DNA from: Dillenia suffruticosa
Taxonomy: Eukaryota; Streptophyta; Magnoliopsida; Dilleniales; Dilleniaceae
NCBI GenBank assembly: GCA_033439265.1
Contig: JAVTVX010000026.1
Coordinates: 203,501-267,500 of the forward strand
Length of the DNA: 64,000 nucleotides
Direction: 5' to 3'
Below the pieces are notes generated by a model, which worked only from the letters and a program-made list of their open reading frames with translations, was not told where the DNA came from and ran no database searches. Of the stretch, positions 11,681 through 22,879 are shown one piece after another (the stretch's first letter is position 1; each line of letters starts with the position of its first letter). The position numbers were made by a program, and so were the translations under genes.

Positions 11681-12254
11681 AGCAGTTGAAGATGTATTGC
11701 TAGCTCGAGATCAAATGCTGACAACTCTCAAGAAAAACTTACAAGTAGCAATAGAGGAAATGAAGATCTATTATGACAAAAAGCATGAAGACCGTGAGTT
11801 TAAGATAAGAAACAGGGTTTACTTAAGGCTGCAACCATACAAACAAGTTTCGATGGCTAACCAAAATTCCCAGAAGCTAGCTCCTCGTTTTTTTTTACCA
11901 TTTCAGTATATAGAGCATATTGGCAAGCTTGCATATAAGTTACAACTTCCAAATGGTAGCAAGATTCATCCGATCTTCGATGTAACTCTACTCAAGAAGC
12001 ATGTGGGAGCAACTGTTCAAGTCGAGCCTCACCTACCAGATTGGGGACCCTTGCTGCCTGAAAAACCAAAAAAAATTCTTGGCTGGAGAACCAAAGATAA
12101 CACTACTGAGGTCCTAGTGAAATGGAAAGACGGGTCAAAAGAGGATGCCACATGGGAAATGGAAGAGGAGTTTGTGGAGAAATACCAAACTTTCCCTATC
12201 TTTGAGGACAAGGATGTTATTGGGCAGGGAGGAGATGATGTGGATCTATCATGA
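11544..12254 (+). pseudogene. Chromovirus integrase C-terminus with chromodomain
   Basis: The longest open stretch left in the element (236 codons). It starts inside the integrase (WLPWVEYCYNT, EVVYGRPPP) and passes through the GPY-like region (FLPFQYIEHIGKLAYKLQLP). It ends with a chromodomain near residues 178-222, recognisable by ILGWR, EVLVKWKDGSKEDATWEMEE and the EKYQTF end. The aromatic and acidic positions of the chromodomain look intact. The stop lies inside the 3' LTR. Confidence 0.85.
12222..12238 (+). other. Polypurine tract before the 3' LTR
   Basis: GGGCAGGGAGGAGATGA, purine-rich and directly before TG of the 3' LTR at 12239; the expected start site for plus-strand DNA synthesis. 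It also lies within the terminal coding frame. Confidence 0.65.
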
Positions 12255-12593
12255 ATTCCACCGCCAAATATGGCCTGCTAGTATGAGTATCGACTAACAA
12301 GAGTGTTTTTGTCTTTCCTTATTTCTTCCTTTCTTTTTCTTTTTTATTCTCCACCGTTAAATTCCAGTAAGCTGTGTAAGTTGGGATTTGTTACAACCAA
12401 TTCGGTTATGAGAACAAATGAATTGGCTATTATATTTACTCTAACTTTAGCGTTCAATGGAAGGCAGACATTTATTTATCAAATTGGTTTGAGTCTTACT
12501 TATTGCTGCTCTCTAGTTTCTTCTCCTCTCTGATCACCATAGCTCGACCTAACATAAGCCAAAGCCGAGGCCGACCTCAGGTAGATCCTACCA
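12239..12593 (+). repeat. 3' LTR of the chromovirus
   Basis: Partner of 7710-7999. About 60 bp longer through an internal segment around 12350-12415. The last matched bases are CCTACCA. Confidence 0.7.
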
Positions 12594-12769
12594 GTGCTAT
12601 CATCATCACATGTCATACAGTTAGAGCCATGTTCATATTATTATTATTATTGGAGGTAAGTTTTGCTTTACTGACAAATTGCTCTACTAACTTGAATGGG
12701 GAACTAGTGTTGGTCTATCTTTTGTGCCTTCATGGATCAAGAGATTTGCAAATACCCACTAGAGGTGAT

Positions 12770-13850
12770 CCAGCAGAGGAAGCTCTGACGTTCAAGTCAG
12801 AAAGAGAAATGAGAGAGAAAGAGAACAGACTGAGTAGAGCCTTAGGTTAGCTCTATGTAACATCTATGTGATGTGTGTATGTAGAATTATTGAACATATC
12901 TGACGGGTCACCTGTACTTGGTATATATAGCTTGTACTTTGTATATATAACATGTGCATACATGGCAAGTTTCTTATTTGAGAGTATAGAAATCTTAATT
13001 TTTTTATAAATAGATTGCTAAACATCTTTCGAGATTACAGGGACTATAGTCAAAAATCTTTAGGAAATTTAAAATTCTATAGATTAAGGAAAGCTCAAAC
13101 TATTACGAAAGTCCCCTACCTTATCGAGCAAGATTACAAAGATTTTCTTATTTATCGGAAGAGATTACTCTATAAATTAGGGGAGATTCAAATCTCGAAT
13201 AATCCTAATCTTGATTTTCTTGACAGAAGCGTCATCCGCCAAGAGACTATTTGGAATAGCTGAGAGAGTTCAACTGATAGGTGAGTGAGAAACTTACCTG
13301 TAAGGGTTTAATTGAGGTGGTTCGGAAGCCTAAACAAAAGTGCTTGATCGAGGGGGGTTCGACTGAGAGAGAGAGTGTATGTGTTAGATCGAGAGAGTAT
13401 TTGATTGTTTTGGGTGTTTAGCGAGAGACCCCCTTGGTGGTTTATAGACTTTATGATTATGGTCCCAATGGGCTTAGTAGTCTCTGGGATTTATGGTAAT
13501 GCACTATTAGACTATATACCATCATTTGTCCCCTAATATTAATGTTAGTTCGAAGAGATAACATTAGGAGTAATTTTGAAAGGTTATGAATTTGGAAAGT
13601 GGAATAGGCATGAAAGCAATAATTATGAATAAGAGGAATCGTGGGAGTAGAACACGTCCCGGAATTGGAAGAGACACGATAATGGAGCATTAAATGTAAA
13701 ACGTGCCGCTTCGATTGCAAAGGATGTTGCTTTTATTGTTGCGAATCGTATTCGATATGTTTTCTGTCATTATAAATAGTAAAGGGCAGTTGGTAGGGTT
13801 TTATAAGTTCATTTAATGAGATGAAATTATGGGGTTTGATTTTGATTCAT
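12770..13850 (-). mobile_element. Probable Tat-type Gypsy LTR remnant
   Basis: Contains, in the same relative order, landmarks of the Tat-like sequence at 48120-49000. These are a CTCTGACGTTCAAGT word (12784; compare CTCTGATGTTCAAGTT at 48164), a GA-rich stretch (12802-12835), TTTTCTTATTTATCGG (13142), ACCATCATTTGTCCCC (13518; compare CCATCATTTGCC at 48716), a TTCGAAG word (13549) and a TATAAATAG/ACAAATAGG word (13771; 48951). No coding domain is present. The orientation is inferred from the pol direction of the 48-52 kb element. Confidence 0.45.
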
Positions 13851-14897
13851 GAGTGGTGAAGTTTGTGAAAAATAGAGACAGTAAGGGTTTCTGAATCACA
13901 ACCTCGCTGCAAGATTAAGAGTATGATAAGAGAGAAGGAACCACGAGCATCAAGAAACTTTTTTTCTTTCCGAAAGGAAACAGAGAAGAAGCTGCGAACA
14001 CAGTTTAAACATGCTGAGATGCGCATGATCATGACAATGCAAGGGGATTTGTATAGTGATTGTTAACTTTGTGTCATGGGAATGTTTCCACTCTTATTTA
14101 TAACTCTATGCTCTTATCATGTTGGTACACAAAGCGAGAAGAGACTATAAAAGTAAAATAATTTATATGGATCAAATGATTTTTAAACTAAATGGACAAA
14201 ATACATACATGGAGAGACATATTTTAACCGATTTAAAATATGAATTGATTTGATTTTAATTATATAAATTGATAAAAATATGCTCATATATTAAATTCAT
14301 ATATAATACATAAATTTATATCAAGTAATATTAAATAAATTAAATAAGTCAATAAATCAAATAAATCAAATAATTTTAATTGTTCAAAATATATTTCAAA
14401 TAGGGTAATTTGTTTAAATAGTAAGATGAATTACTATGTAAGACTTAGTTTATTCGATCTTTGACTCATTTGGTCTTTTTTAATATTATTTATTTAGTTT
14501 TTGATAATATCTTGTTACGTGAACTAAATATATTTTAAATTAAATATATTTGATTTTACGTAATAATTTATATATTTATTTAAATTAGTTAAAATATGTT
14601 AATAATTTGATCCCAATAAAAATATATTAATTTGGATTATGAGGGAGAATTTAGAATTTAAGTCTTTAGATTCATTGGGTCAGACAATACGATATTTTGA
14701 ATCATATTTCAAAATAATTCCAAAAAAATAATTAAAATAACTTTGGAATCAAACAAATTTTGAAAATAACTCCATTTTCACGTGAGTTAGACATGCGACT
14801 GTCGCGTTTTCAACTCTCGATAAATACGAGTTAGAAATGAAAATATTTTTTTATTCGGATTATTTTAAATTTTTTTTATTTTTTTAAATTAAATCCG
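13851..14897. other. AT-rich intergenic sequence upstream of FTRA
   Basis: No gene or clear repeat. It holds a stretch of very AT-rich DNA (14150-14900) just upstream of the FTRA promoter. Confidence 0.5.
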
Positions 14898-14906
14898 TAT
14901 AAAACT
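14898..14906 (+). promoter_or_regulatory. Candidate TATA box of FTRA
   Basis: TATAAAACT about 155 bases before the FTRA start codon, placed to give a 5' leader of roughly 120 bases. Assigned by motif and distance only. Confidence 0.4.
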
Positions 14907-15022
14907 CCGATATTTTGGGAAATTTCTTTGGGGGATTTGGTCGGGTGGTTAGCTGGGAGCACCGGGAACACACAATCTACAGAGGAGGAGAGAGAGAGAG
15001 GGTATAACTACTAGTGGATAAG

Positions 15023-15061
15023 ATGCAGAAAGTAGTGGGGGTAGAGACAGAGAGAGAATGA
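15023..15061 (+). other. Upstream ORF of FTRA, stop overlapping the main start
   Basis: ATG at 15023 opens 12 codons and ends with TGA at 15059-15061. It overlaps the FTRA ATG (15058-15060) as ATGA. If transcription starts upstream of 15023, ribosomes would meet this frame first. No peptide homology is known to me. Confidence 0.5.
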
Positions 15062-15567
15062 CGACGACTGCAATGTCTGTGGCGCTCTCTTCTTCTACAA
15101 TCAACCGTCGCAACGCCGTCGTCTCTTCTTCCTCTTCATCTTCATCTCGTCCATTTGAGAATCGGAATCAAATCATATGCGGTGGCAGGATTAGATTGAG
15201 CGGTAAGAGTACCCGTGGAGGTAGGCGAATATGCTGCGAGATTGCATTGACGACCAATCCGAAACCAGCTTCCTTGGATAACGATGATGATTCTCCCTCA
15301 TCATCGTCGCCGGCATCAGCCGAATCACAGAAGATCGGAGCTAGGGTTAGGGTTAAAGTGCCATTGAAGGTGTACCATGTGCCTAGGGTTCCGGAGGTGG
15401 ATCTGACGGGCATGGAAGGCGAATTGAAGCAGTACGTGGGGCTTTGGAAAGGGAAGAGGATTTCGGCCAATCTGCCCTACAAGGTGGAGTTTGTGAAGGA
15501 GATTGAAGGCCGTGGACCTGTTAAGTTCTTTGCTCATCTCAAGGAGGACGAGTTCGACTATATTTGA
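15058..15567 (+). CDS. FTRA: Ferredoxin:thioredoxin reductase variable subunit (FTR-A), chloroplast
   Basis: The variable (alpha) subunit of ferredoxin:thioredoxin reductase, the chloroplast stroma enzyme that passes electrons from ferredoxin to thioredoxins and so switches Calvin-cycle enzymes with light. It has no redox centre itself; it braces the catalytic Fe-S subunit. The single exon encodes 169 residues. Residues 1 to about 60 are Ser/Thr/Arg-rich with few acids, as in a chloroplast transit peptide. A variable acidic/Ser linker follows (about 70-92). The SH3-like FeThRed_A domain runs from about residue 92 (KIGARVRVKVPLKVYHVP) through GMEGELKQYVGLWKGKRISA to the end (PVKFFAHLKEDEF). 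Length and lack of introns match known plant genes. A uORF stop overlaps the start. No break is seen. Confidence 0.93.
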   Translation: MTTTAMSVALSSSTINRRNAVVSSSSSSSSRPFENRNQIICGGRIRLSGKSTRGGRRICCEIALTTNPKPASLDNDDDSPSSSSPASAESQKIGARVRVKVPLKVYHVPRVPEVDLTGMEGELKQYVGLWKGKRISANLPYKVEFVKEIEGRGPVKFFAHLKEDEFDYI

Positions 15568-18500
15568 CTTTACTAAACCCAAAACCATCACTGTGAGTGG
15601 TTTTGTTGACATCGTTCCAAATTCCTTGCATTCTCTTTCTCTATATCTGACTCTGCTTATTTTATGCTCTATACCCCATACTGTGCAGTATAGGCCTTTG
15701 TATTGTGTTGTATGTAATTAATTGTAATCTACTCTTCTACTATAATTGTTTCTGTATTTGCTCTTACATGTTTCTGCATCCCAATGATTGATTTTTTGTG
15801 TTCACCAGCTACACGTTTGCCTTAAATTCACGCATATGCAACATTTTCAGTTGTTTGAGTGCGCCTCCCAAGTACAAGAGTAGCACCAAAATCAACTCCA
15901 AACCAACCCCAAGTCGAAAATCCACATTTCCCGTTAGTTTACGCATATGCAACATTTGCAATTATTTTTCTTACTAATTTAAAAATTCTTTTTCCTTAAA
16001 AAAAAAAAGAAAAAAAAACAAAAGAAAAATTGAAGATCAGTATTTGGTTTATTCAGGCATGATGCGAGGGATGGCTTTTAGGCATTTTAAGTAGATAAGA
16101 ATGAAGTGGGTACCTTTTTTGCCATGCCTAGAATCTTTCATTGGTAGCATTCTGCTCCACTTTCTGTGCATTTAGGACAAGTTTTGTTCTGGATGGACAT
16201 TTATGGTTTACCCTAGGTTTTGAATGGAGAAGAAACATCACACTTAGTCTGTGATGCTTCAAACCCTTCTCAGCTTTCCATATCTATCTACAAGTATCTC
16301 AGAATTGTGCTTTATTGGGGTTGGGTGGTGGGAGTAGCGAGGAATGCTCAGAACTATATTATACAAAAATCAATTATTGATAGCATATTTCCAAAGTAAT
16401 GAAAACCTCTATAGTTGTCTCATACAATGAAAATTTTTCATTTTCATTTGTATTAAAAAGAGAACCATGAGAAATGATATCATTTGTTTTTTTTTTTTCC
16501 TGAAAAATGAAATTTTTCATTTTTTATAGAGTCATTAGAGTATATTTCTAGCATTAATGAAATTGATTTCATTCCATTGTACAACTATGGTCAACTTTCT
16601 TAGGTATTTATTTTGTAATAAATCCGTTTATAGATTCATATACAAAATTTAGCGTAGATTAAAGTGATATCCTTTTAGACTTCAAATAAGCCTTGATATC
16701 CATTCCTAGGCTAAGGGGAAGTTTGACAATTAGGACAAATCAAAGACTAAGAGGGAAACACTTCAAAAAAAAAAGGAAAAAGAAAATACTAGAACATGAT
16801 CCCCCAGATTTTTTAAATTTGAAAAATGACAAATAATAGAAATTGCTTCTATTATATATCAATAGAAATTTTCACTTTTGTTTTCCAGTGTAAAATGAAT
16901 CACAAGAAAAATGTCTGACAACAAAATCGCTCAAGAGTAGCGTATTCCTCATTCTAACCTTTGGTTACAAAACGTTGTTGCTTTATGTGCCTGTGTTTGT
17001 GTTTGTTCTTGCATGTAAGCTTGTGCATTCATGTTCTTGCATGGACACATATCTGCTTACCCATAACCCCTCTCCATGAGCAGGTCTGTATAATACTGTA
17101 ACTTTTGGTTATAAAACCTGGTTCATTCTCTCTTTCTCTGTGTCTGCATGCATCCTCATCTACTTTAGTATGACCTCACTCTTTGAACAACTCGTGCAGT
17201 GCCATGCTGGTCTTAGAATGGATCTTTACCTATTTATCAATGGTAGCTCACATTATTTAAATGTGCTACTTAATGTGTTGGGATCTTTAAACGCTTAACC
17301 TTAGAACATCAGAGGAGTAACTTGTGCTGCTATAATTTTTAAATTTTCCATGTGCTTGAGCAATACATATTGTTGTTACATATGGGACTGGATTCATCAA
17401 ATACTCAAGACTTGAAGTTTTGAGGACCAGGGAAAAACATAAAATATGATACATTAGTTGATAGAATCAACAAACCTGATCTCTAGGGGTTTGAAGCATA
17501 ACATGATATTTCTTTTTCTATCTTTTTTTATAATAATTGGAACACCATCATATATCTACTTAAGAGACACTATAAAATCTGTATGCTTTCTGGTAAAAAG
17601 GGAAAAAGGGAACGAGAGTGACATTTCATGATTGCCATTCATTGCTAACTTTTCCAGTCCTAATTGTACTATCATTCTCCTTACATGCTTGAATCTTGCT
17701 TTTCAAAATTAGTTGCCCCTAAACCATAGATGTCCATGCATTAACTGTATGTGGAACCAATTATTATCACCTGATCATGTATTTCCAAGTCTAGTGAAGT
17801 TTTTGGTGAAACTTTGCTCTTGCCCATGATTTTGTTCATTAATATCTGTTTACTCGACCTTTTTACTTTTCAAGATGGTGATGGAGCCTTTTTTCTACTG
17901 CCCTGGTTTTATGATCATATCTCAAATTTATTGTGATTCACTAGTCAGTTGTGAGGCTCACTGAGTTCATATATCTCTTGTTCTTCTTAACCCGGCAAAA
18001 TTGGACCCTTTTACATGTAATAAATAAAGAAGCCCATAACTTCTATTGATTCCATATTGTGCAACATCCCTGAGCTTATCATATGGTACCACAGATATAC
18101 TTGTTTGCAATCCTAATCACATTTTTGGATGTGTTCTCCCCTGTTCTTTTTTAACAGAATCTTCTTTTCCTCTTCTATTGGTCCTCTTGATGGATAATGG
18201 CTAAAATGGACAATAAGCCCTAAGTTTTCAACTACTGTTAAATGATAGAAGACATTTATTCAGACTTTAGACATAGTGCCTTGATGACTTGAACAATTTT
18301 TTTTTTACCTTTTTTGTTTGGCTTTTCCTTTTTTTTTGGGGGGGGGGGGGGTGGGGGGATTAAGCAAGAGTTGAGACGAGTGGTGTCTCCAAGTTTTCGC
18401 GTGCCTCTGTTTATGATTTTAGGATTTATTTTGAACCCTTTCAAGACTTATGTCATAAAGACTGAACAATATAAAATGGAAGTTGTTTCGTTGCCCAATA

Positions 18501-21500
18501 CTATAACACACGAGTCGAAACTCAATTCACTAGATTGTATCTCGATTCCTTTGTTATTTTGCTAAACAACATATACTTGTTGCATCTTTGACAGACACTT
18601 GGGGATGCTTTATGTAACCATCCGTTATTAGTAGTAAGGATGCTATGCCGTGTTTGGGAAACCTTAACTTGATTCAACTTGTGTATATCTAGGGTGCATA
18701 ATTCCTTTGTTCAAAATAAAAAGGTTCTGCAAATAGAAGTCAAAATCATAAAGAGGACTAAAATTATCATTACATTAATAATTTTTTTTATATTGAAAAC
18801 CCCAAATAGATTCGGTTGAGTCTAAACTCGGCTTTCCTAAAAAGGTGCTAAAAGTCTCTTTCTTAGAAGCAAATTCTAGAGGTTGCAATTTCTGATTTTA
18901 TATAGTTTGATTCCTTGTGAAATATGAACCTTCATGAGTCTAAGTTGCTATTTGAGTATGACTTCAAATACTATGTCATTCTAGTGTTTGTATCATGCCC
19001 TTTTCTTTAAATATTTGTGTCTTTATTTGATTCTTTTTATTTTCTTCGTCTCGCGCATGTTATTGATGTATTTGTGCTGTGTCGTGTTTGTATCTTGTAT
19101 TAATGTCCCTATATTGTAGCTTATATTAGACTTGTCACTGAAAACTTCTACTGATGAATAATGGACACAAATATGTTGAAGGCATAGGATATGACATAAC
19201 ACAAGTGAAATGGAGCTGCAGAATGAAAAGGCACGGCCCCACACAACATAGACATGAACTGAAGTTTAGATTACAGAGCCATGTGAAAAATCAACCAAGG
19301 TCACAGCACCGTGTTGGTTATATTGTTTACTAGCTTTTATTCTAAAACCTAACTCAAGTTTCTTTTTTTTTTTTTTCCTTTGCATATAGAATAGATTTTG
19401 TGGTACAAATTATCATCCTGAGTTTAGTCTATTTATCCATTTTGTCCGATGTGGGGTTGTGAAGTGATGGAGAAATATCCATTTCAAGAAATATATTTAG
19501 GAAATAAGAACATATTTAGAGCATGGCGAATATGTGCAAGTATTTGACGCCAAACAATGTGTCCAATTTGGACACAGCCATATGAGTTTACTTAAAGCTT
19601 CTATCAGTTTCATTACTTTCTCACCAAGATCTTTTAGTTGGTATTTTCACTGCCATCAATTTTCAATAATCTTCTAGCTTCATGTTGTGCTATCTTTATA
19701 TATATAAAGTAAATTCTGAGAGGAAATTTGCTCATCGTTTTGCTTTTATCTGTTCAAGAATATTTGCCAATGCTAACACCGACTTGTGAGTATGTTCTGT
19801 AGAATTTAAGACATCCATTTTGTATGCCAAATTATATGAAAGTTACATTGGGTTATTGCCCTAAGTTATGACTTACTCTAATAAGCCACAGTTTTAGGTA
19901 CTATTATCATTGTTTGGTTTGGTTTGCAGCTTCCTTAATATTCCATTTCTACCTGACCTTGTAAATTCCCAACCCCCGGGGGGTGTAGAAATGAATAAAT
20001 AAATAAATAACTCCTTTGGGAGCCTACCTAGACTAGACTATAGGAGATCTTGCAGGTTCTGTAGCTGAATATAGTACAGTGTCCTAGATCACTGTTTTTT
20101 TTTTTTTTTTTTGGGGGTTTCAATTTGGTCGCTGTTTACATTCTCTTTTTTTTTTTTTAACTTCCGGTCAGGTCTATCTGCCTAGGAACAATGTGATCAC
20201 ATAGATATCAGTGCATAGTGGATAAGCTTTGCAGCTAATCGTAGTTAATTGGGCTCTTGCTATGTTGCTTGGAGCATTGTAGTCATCTGACTGCTATTCT
20301 CAAATTTTCACGGTCATGGAGACATTGTGTTTCAAATGATAGATTGGGGTCAATGCAGCTGATTTTGCCCCTTTTTTTTTTCTTTTCTTCTTCTTTGTAA
20401 GTTTTGTGCTACTCCTCCTAATGAGCTTCCAGATATTAACTTCTGCAATGGGACATAAAAGTTCCAAGTTTGTTTTTTGCTTGTACTTGATGTGAAATTA
20501 ACACCATCTTTTGTGCTTGAGGTCTTCCATCCATGTTGGGCGTGTTGTGGTTGCAGTTTAAAGATTTGCGTTGGGTAACGTGGAACTTGCTTCTTTTTGT
20601 TTTACATGCGACAAATGTCACATCTTTGGGAATGGATAGGAATGGTGCATGAATTATCCAGCTTCAAATTCCTTGTTCGCTTTGACCTTTTTCTTTTGGG
20701 GGGGGGGGGTGTTCTTGCTCAACCTCTGAACTATTGATTAAAACAGAAATCGTTTCCCACTTGGCTACAAGCGCAGTGGCTTGTTTGTTTTGTCATTGAC
20801 ACAGGCATCGGCAATGTGGACTGGGGCAGCCCTATAATTTCATGCAATGTTGATACTCGAGAGATGTGGTTACAACCACAATGGTAAGTTTTGGAAGACC
20901 ATGATGTTATTCAATTGTTTACTTGTGTGAAACGCAAGAGGGGCACGGTGAGGCCTGTTGAGGCTTTTTGGGGGGTGTCGGTGTGCAATAGAAGGCAGGG
21001 ATTGGTGTTGGGACAAATAATTGCAACTCACTCGATTTCCTTGTATCACACCAATGCTTAAACAGGGGCCAGGTGGGACACGTGTTTGGAGTATGACCGA
21101 GTATTAGAATTTACGAGTTCCACAATTTTTCCTGCCCCCGAGAGATGACTCCTCTACCTACCGAACACCATTGTACCCATGACAGAACAGAAGACCTGCC
21201 CTGCTTAACCGTGATGCGACTTCGTTTGAGGTCCACGACGGTTAAATGGACACTTTGTTTAAAACAAGTAATTCTTGGTCAATTAGCTATACAATTTCTT
21301 TCTAATCTACTCTCATGATTTCAATGGAGAAGAAAATCTAACGGAAGGGTAAAAGTTTTTGATCCAAATGAACATTTTGAATAATTCAAAACTTTTTCTA
21401 GTGACGTTTTTCAATTTTTGTCTTATTTTAGTTGCCAAGCAAAAATATTTGGGAGAAGACCTTGAATATCTCAAGTTATCCACACTGGTATCTAAAATAC

Positions 21501-21800
21501 ATTGAATCAATCATCTTAAATATTGCATATGGGGTAATCTAAAATAAGATCGAAATAAAATTTATCCTCGAGTGGTGAAAAAAAAAATAGAGAGAAAATC
21601 TAAGAGTGCCAACTAATATAATTATTAAAAACTTGAGAAAAATACAAAAATATCCTCTCAACTGTGGGCAAAATACAAAAACGATCAATTTTTTGAAAAT
21701 ATTAAAGTTACCTTTCCATTAATTATGTTTGTTAAAATAAAAAAATATATATTAAAATTTTATTTTTTATTTAAGAAATTAAGGATAAAATAAAAAAAAT
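15568..21800. other. 6-kb intergenic region without a recognisable gene
   Basis: The FTRA 3' region and then AT-rich unique-looking DNA. I found no exon pattern, retroelement domain or tRNA. Notable low-complexity points are T/A runs near 16000 and 16485, T-run/G-run junctions at 18325-18358, 20097-20117 and 20690-20709, and an AAAT run near 19995. At 20750-21250 base composition is more GC-rich, but no reading frame is convincing. A small inverted repeat, TTAACCGT...ACGGTTAA, lies at about 21206-21246. Confidence 0.5.
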
Positions 21801-22286
21801 TAAATAAAATAAAATCTCCCTCCCTCTCACTCTCTCCTCTCTCTCACCCTCCTTTTTTTCTCTTCCTCGTTTCTTGGATAGGCAAGCAATGTCTCTGTAC
21901 TTTTCCTCTCTTAGTCTCTCTCTCTCACTCTCTTTGCTTCTCTCTTTCGCTCTCCGCCAAGCAGGCTATGGAGAAGGACGGAAAGCCACCTCATGGTGGA
22001 AGTGGTGGTGGCTGTGGGCAACACACCTTGTGTGCGTTGGTGGATTAGAGATGGGCTACCACCATCGACTACGGGGAGGGGCAATGGCCTCAATTGCCAC
22101 AATCAAAGTAATTCTCTGTGCAATACAGGTGGAAATCAAGACTCTTACGGCCTCATTGTCGAACGATAGTTTGACGCCATCAAGCCTCTCTCCCATATCA
22201 AAGGTGAAGAGAGGATACCCTGACGGCAGAAAATCATATGCCAGCTCAAGGAGGTCAAGAGTCACCGGACGAGCTTTGTTCGAAAC
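21801..22286. other. CT-rich block followed by GC-richer unassigned sequence
   Basis: 21815-21950 is CT-rich low complexity. 21960-22280 is more GC-rich and reads open in several frames on both strands (for example a GKPPHGGSGGGCG-like stretch near 21980). No family is recognised, so it may be a captured gene piece or chance. Confidence 0.3.
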
Positions 22287-22487
22287 TAACCTTAAAAAAA
22301 AAATTTAAAACAATACCGTTTAAAAAATATTTCTAAATCTAACATCCACATATCGTGATTTGAAGTCACGACATGTACTATTGAATGAATAGTATATGTC
22401 GTGATTTTAAATCACGACATGTAAGAATTAGATTTGAAAATATTTTTTAACAGTATTATTTAAAAAAATTTTTTTTAAATAAGGTTA
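22287..22487. repeat. Foldback (MITE-like) element with nested palindromes
   Basis: About 200 bp that folds on itself almost end to end: TAACCTT at 22287 pairs with AAGGTTA at 22481-22487. The axis is at about 22385 in ACTATTGAATGAATAGT. Each arm also carries its own small palindrome (CGTGATTTGAAGTCACG left, GTCGTGATTTTAAATCACGA right). No coding frame. A TA or TAA target duplication is possible but cannot be told apart from the repeat ends. Confidence 0.7.
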
Positions 22488-22879
22488 TACCTATACAAAA
22501 CTCTCACCGGACTGCCATTGCGAGGCGAAATTTGGGTTCATTTTACGACCTCAATTTGTGCTCATGTTGCAAGTGGGCCATGCTTGAATCAAACGAGAAA
22601 ACAACAAATTACACCTTGATTTTAAATTTTGAAATCAATCATTTAAAAGATAAAAATAAATAAATAAGAATAAATAAATAAATTGAAATTTAAAATGATA
22701 AAAGATGTAATTTAATTTGTTCGAATTTTTCTATATCATTCATTTTTATTTAAAACCATTTTCTCAATTAAATTCTTAAATATCATATATTTACAGATAA
22801 TTTGTATCTAAATTTTTAACAATTTATTTTACGTTTTACTAAATTTCATATATTTAAATTTTTGATTCTCTTAATTGGT

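Larger units (their letters stand above)
7710..12593 (+). mobile_element. Ty3/Gypsy chromovirus, nearly full length, inactive
   Basis: A 4.9-kb element with two short LTRs, a Met-tRNA-type primer site, gag, protease, reverse transcriptase, RNase H, integrase and a C-terminal chromodomain, in the Gypsy order. The chromodomain marks it as a chromovirus; such domains guide integration to heterochromatin. The short LTRs and ~5-kb size resemble the Reina lineage, though lineage was not tested. At least a dozen stops and several frameshifts break the polyprotein, and key residues have changed (see parts). No 5-bp target duplication could be matched at the ends chosen, so either the ends are slightly off or the flanks have changed. 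Confidence 0.9.

Noticed and set aside
12503-12850. 115-codon plus-strand ORF after the chromovirus
   Set aside because: It starts inside the 3' LTR and runs into flanking DNA; no domain, and composition matches non-coding sequence.
15168-15612. Minus-strand ORFs across FTRA
   Set aside because: Shadows of the FTRA coding frame, with no independent domain.
21206-21246. Inverted repeat TTAACCGT...ACGGTTAA
   Set aside because: The stem is only 8 bp with a mismatched inner part, and no function or neighbour gives it meaning.
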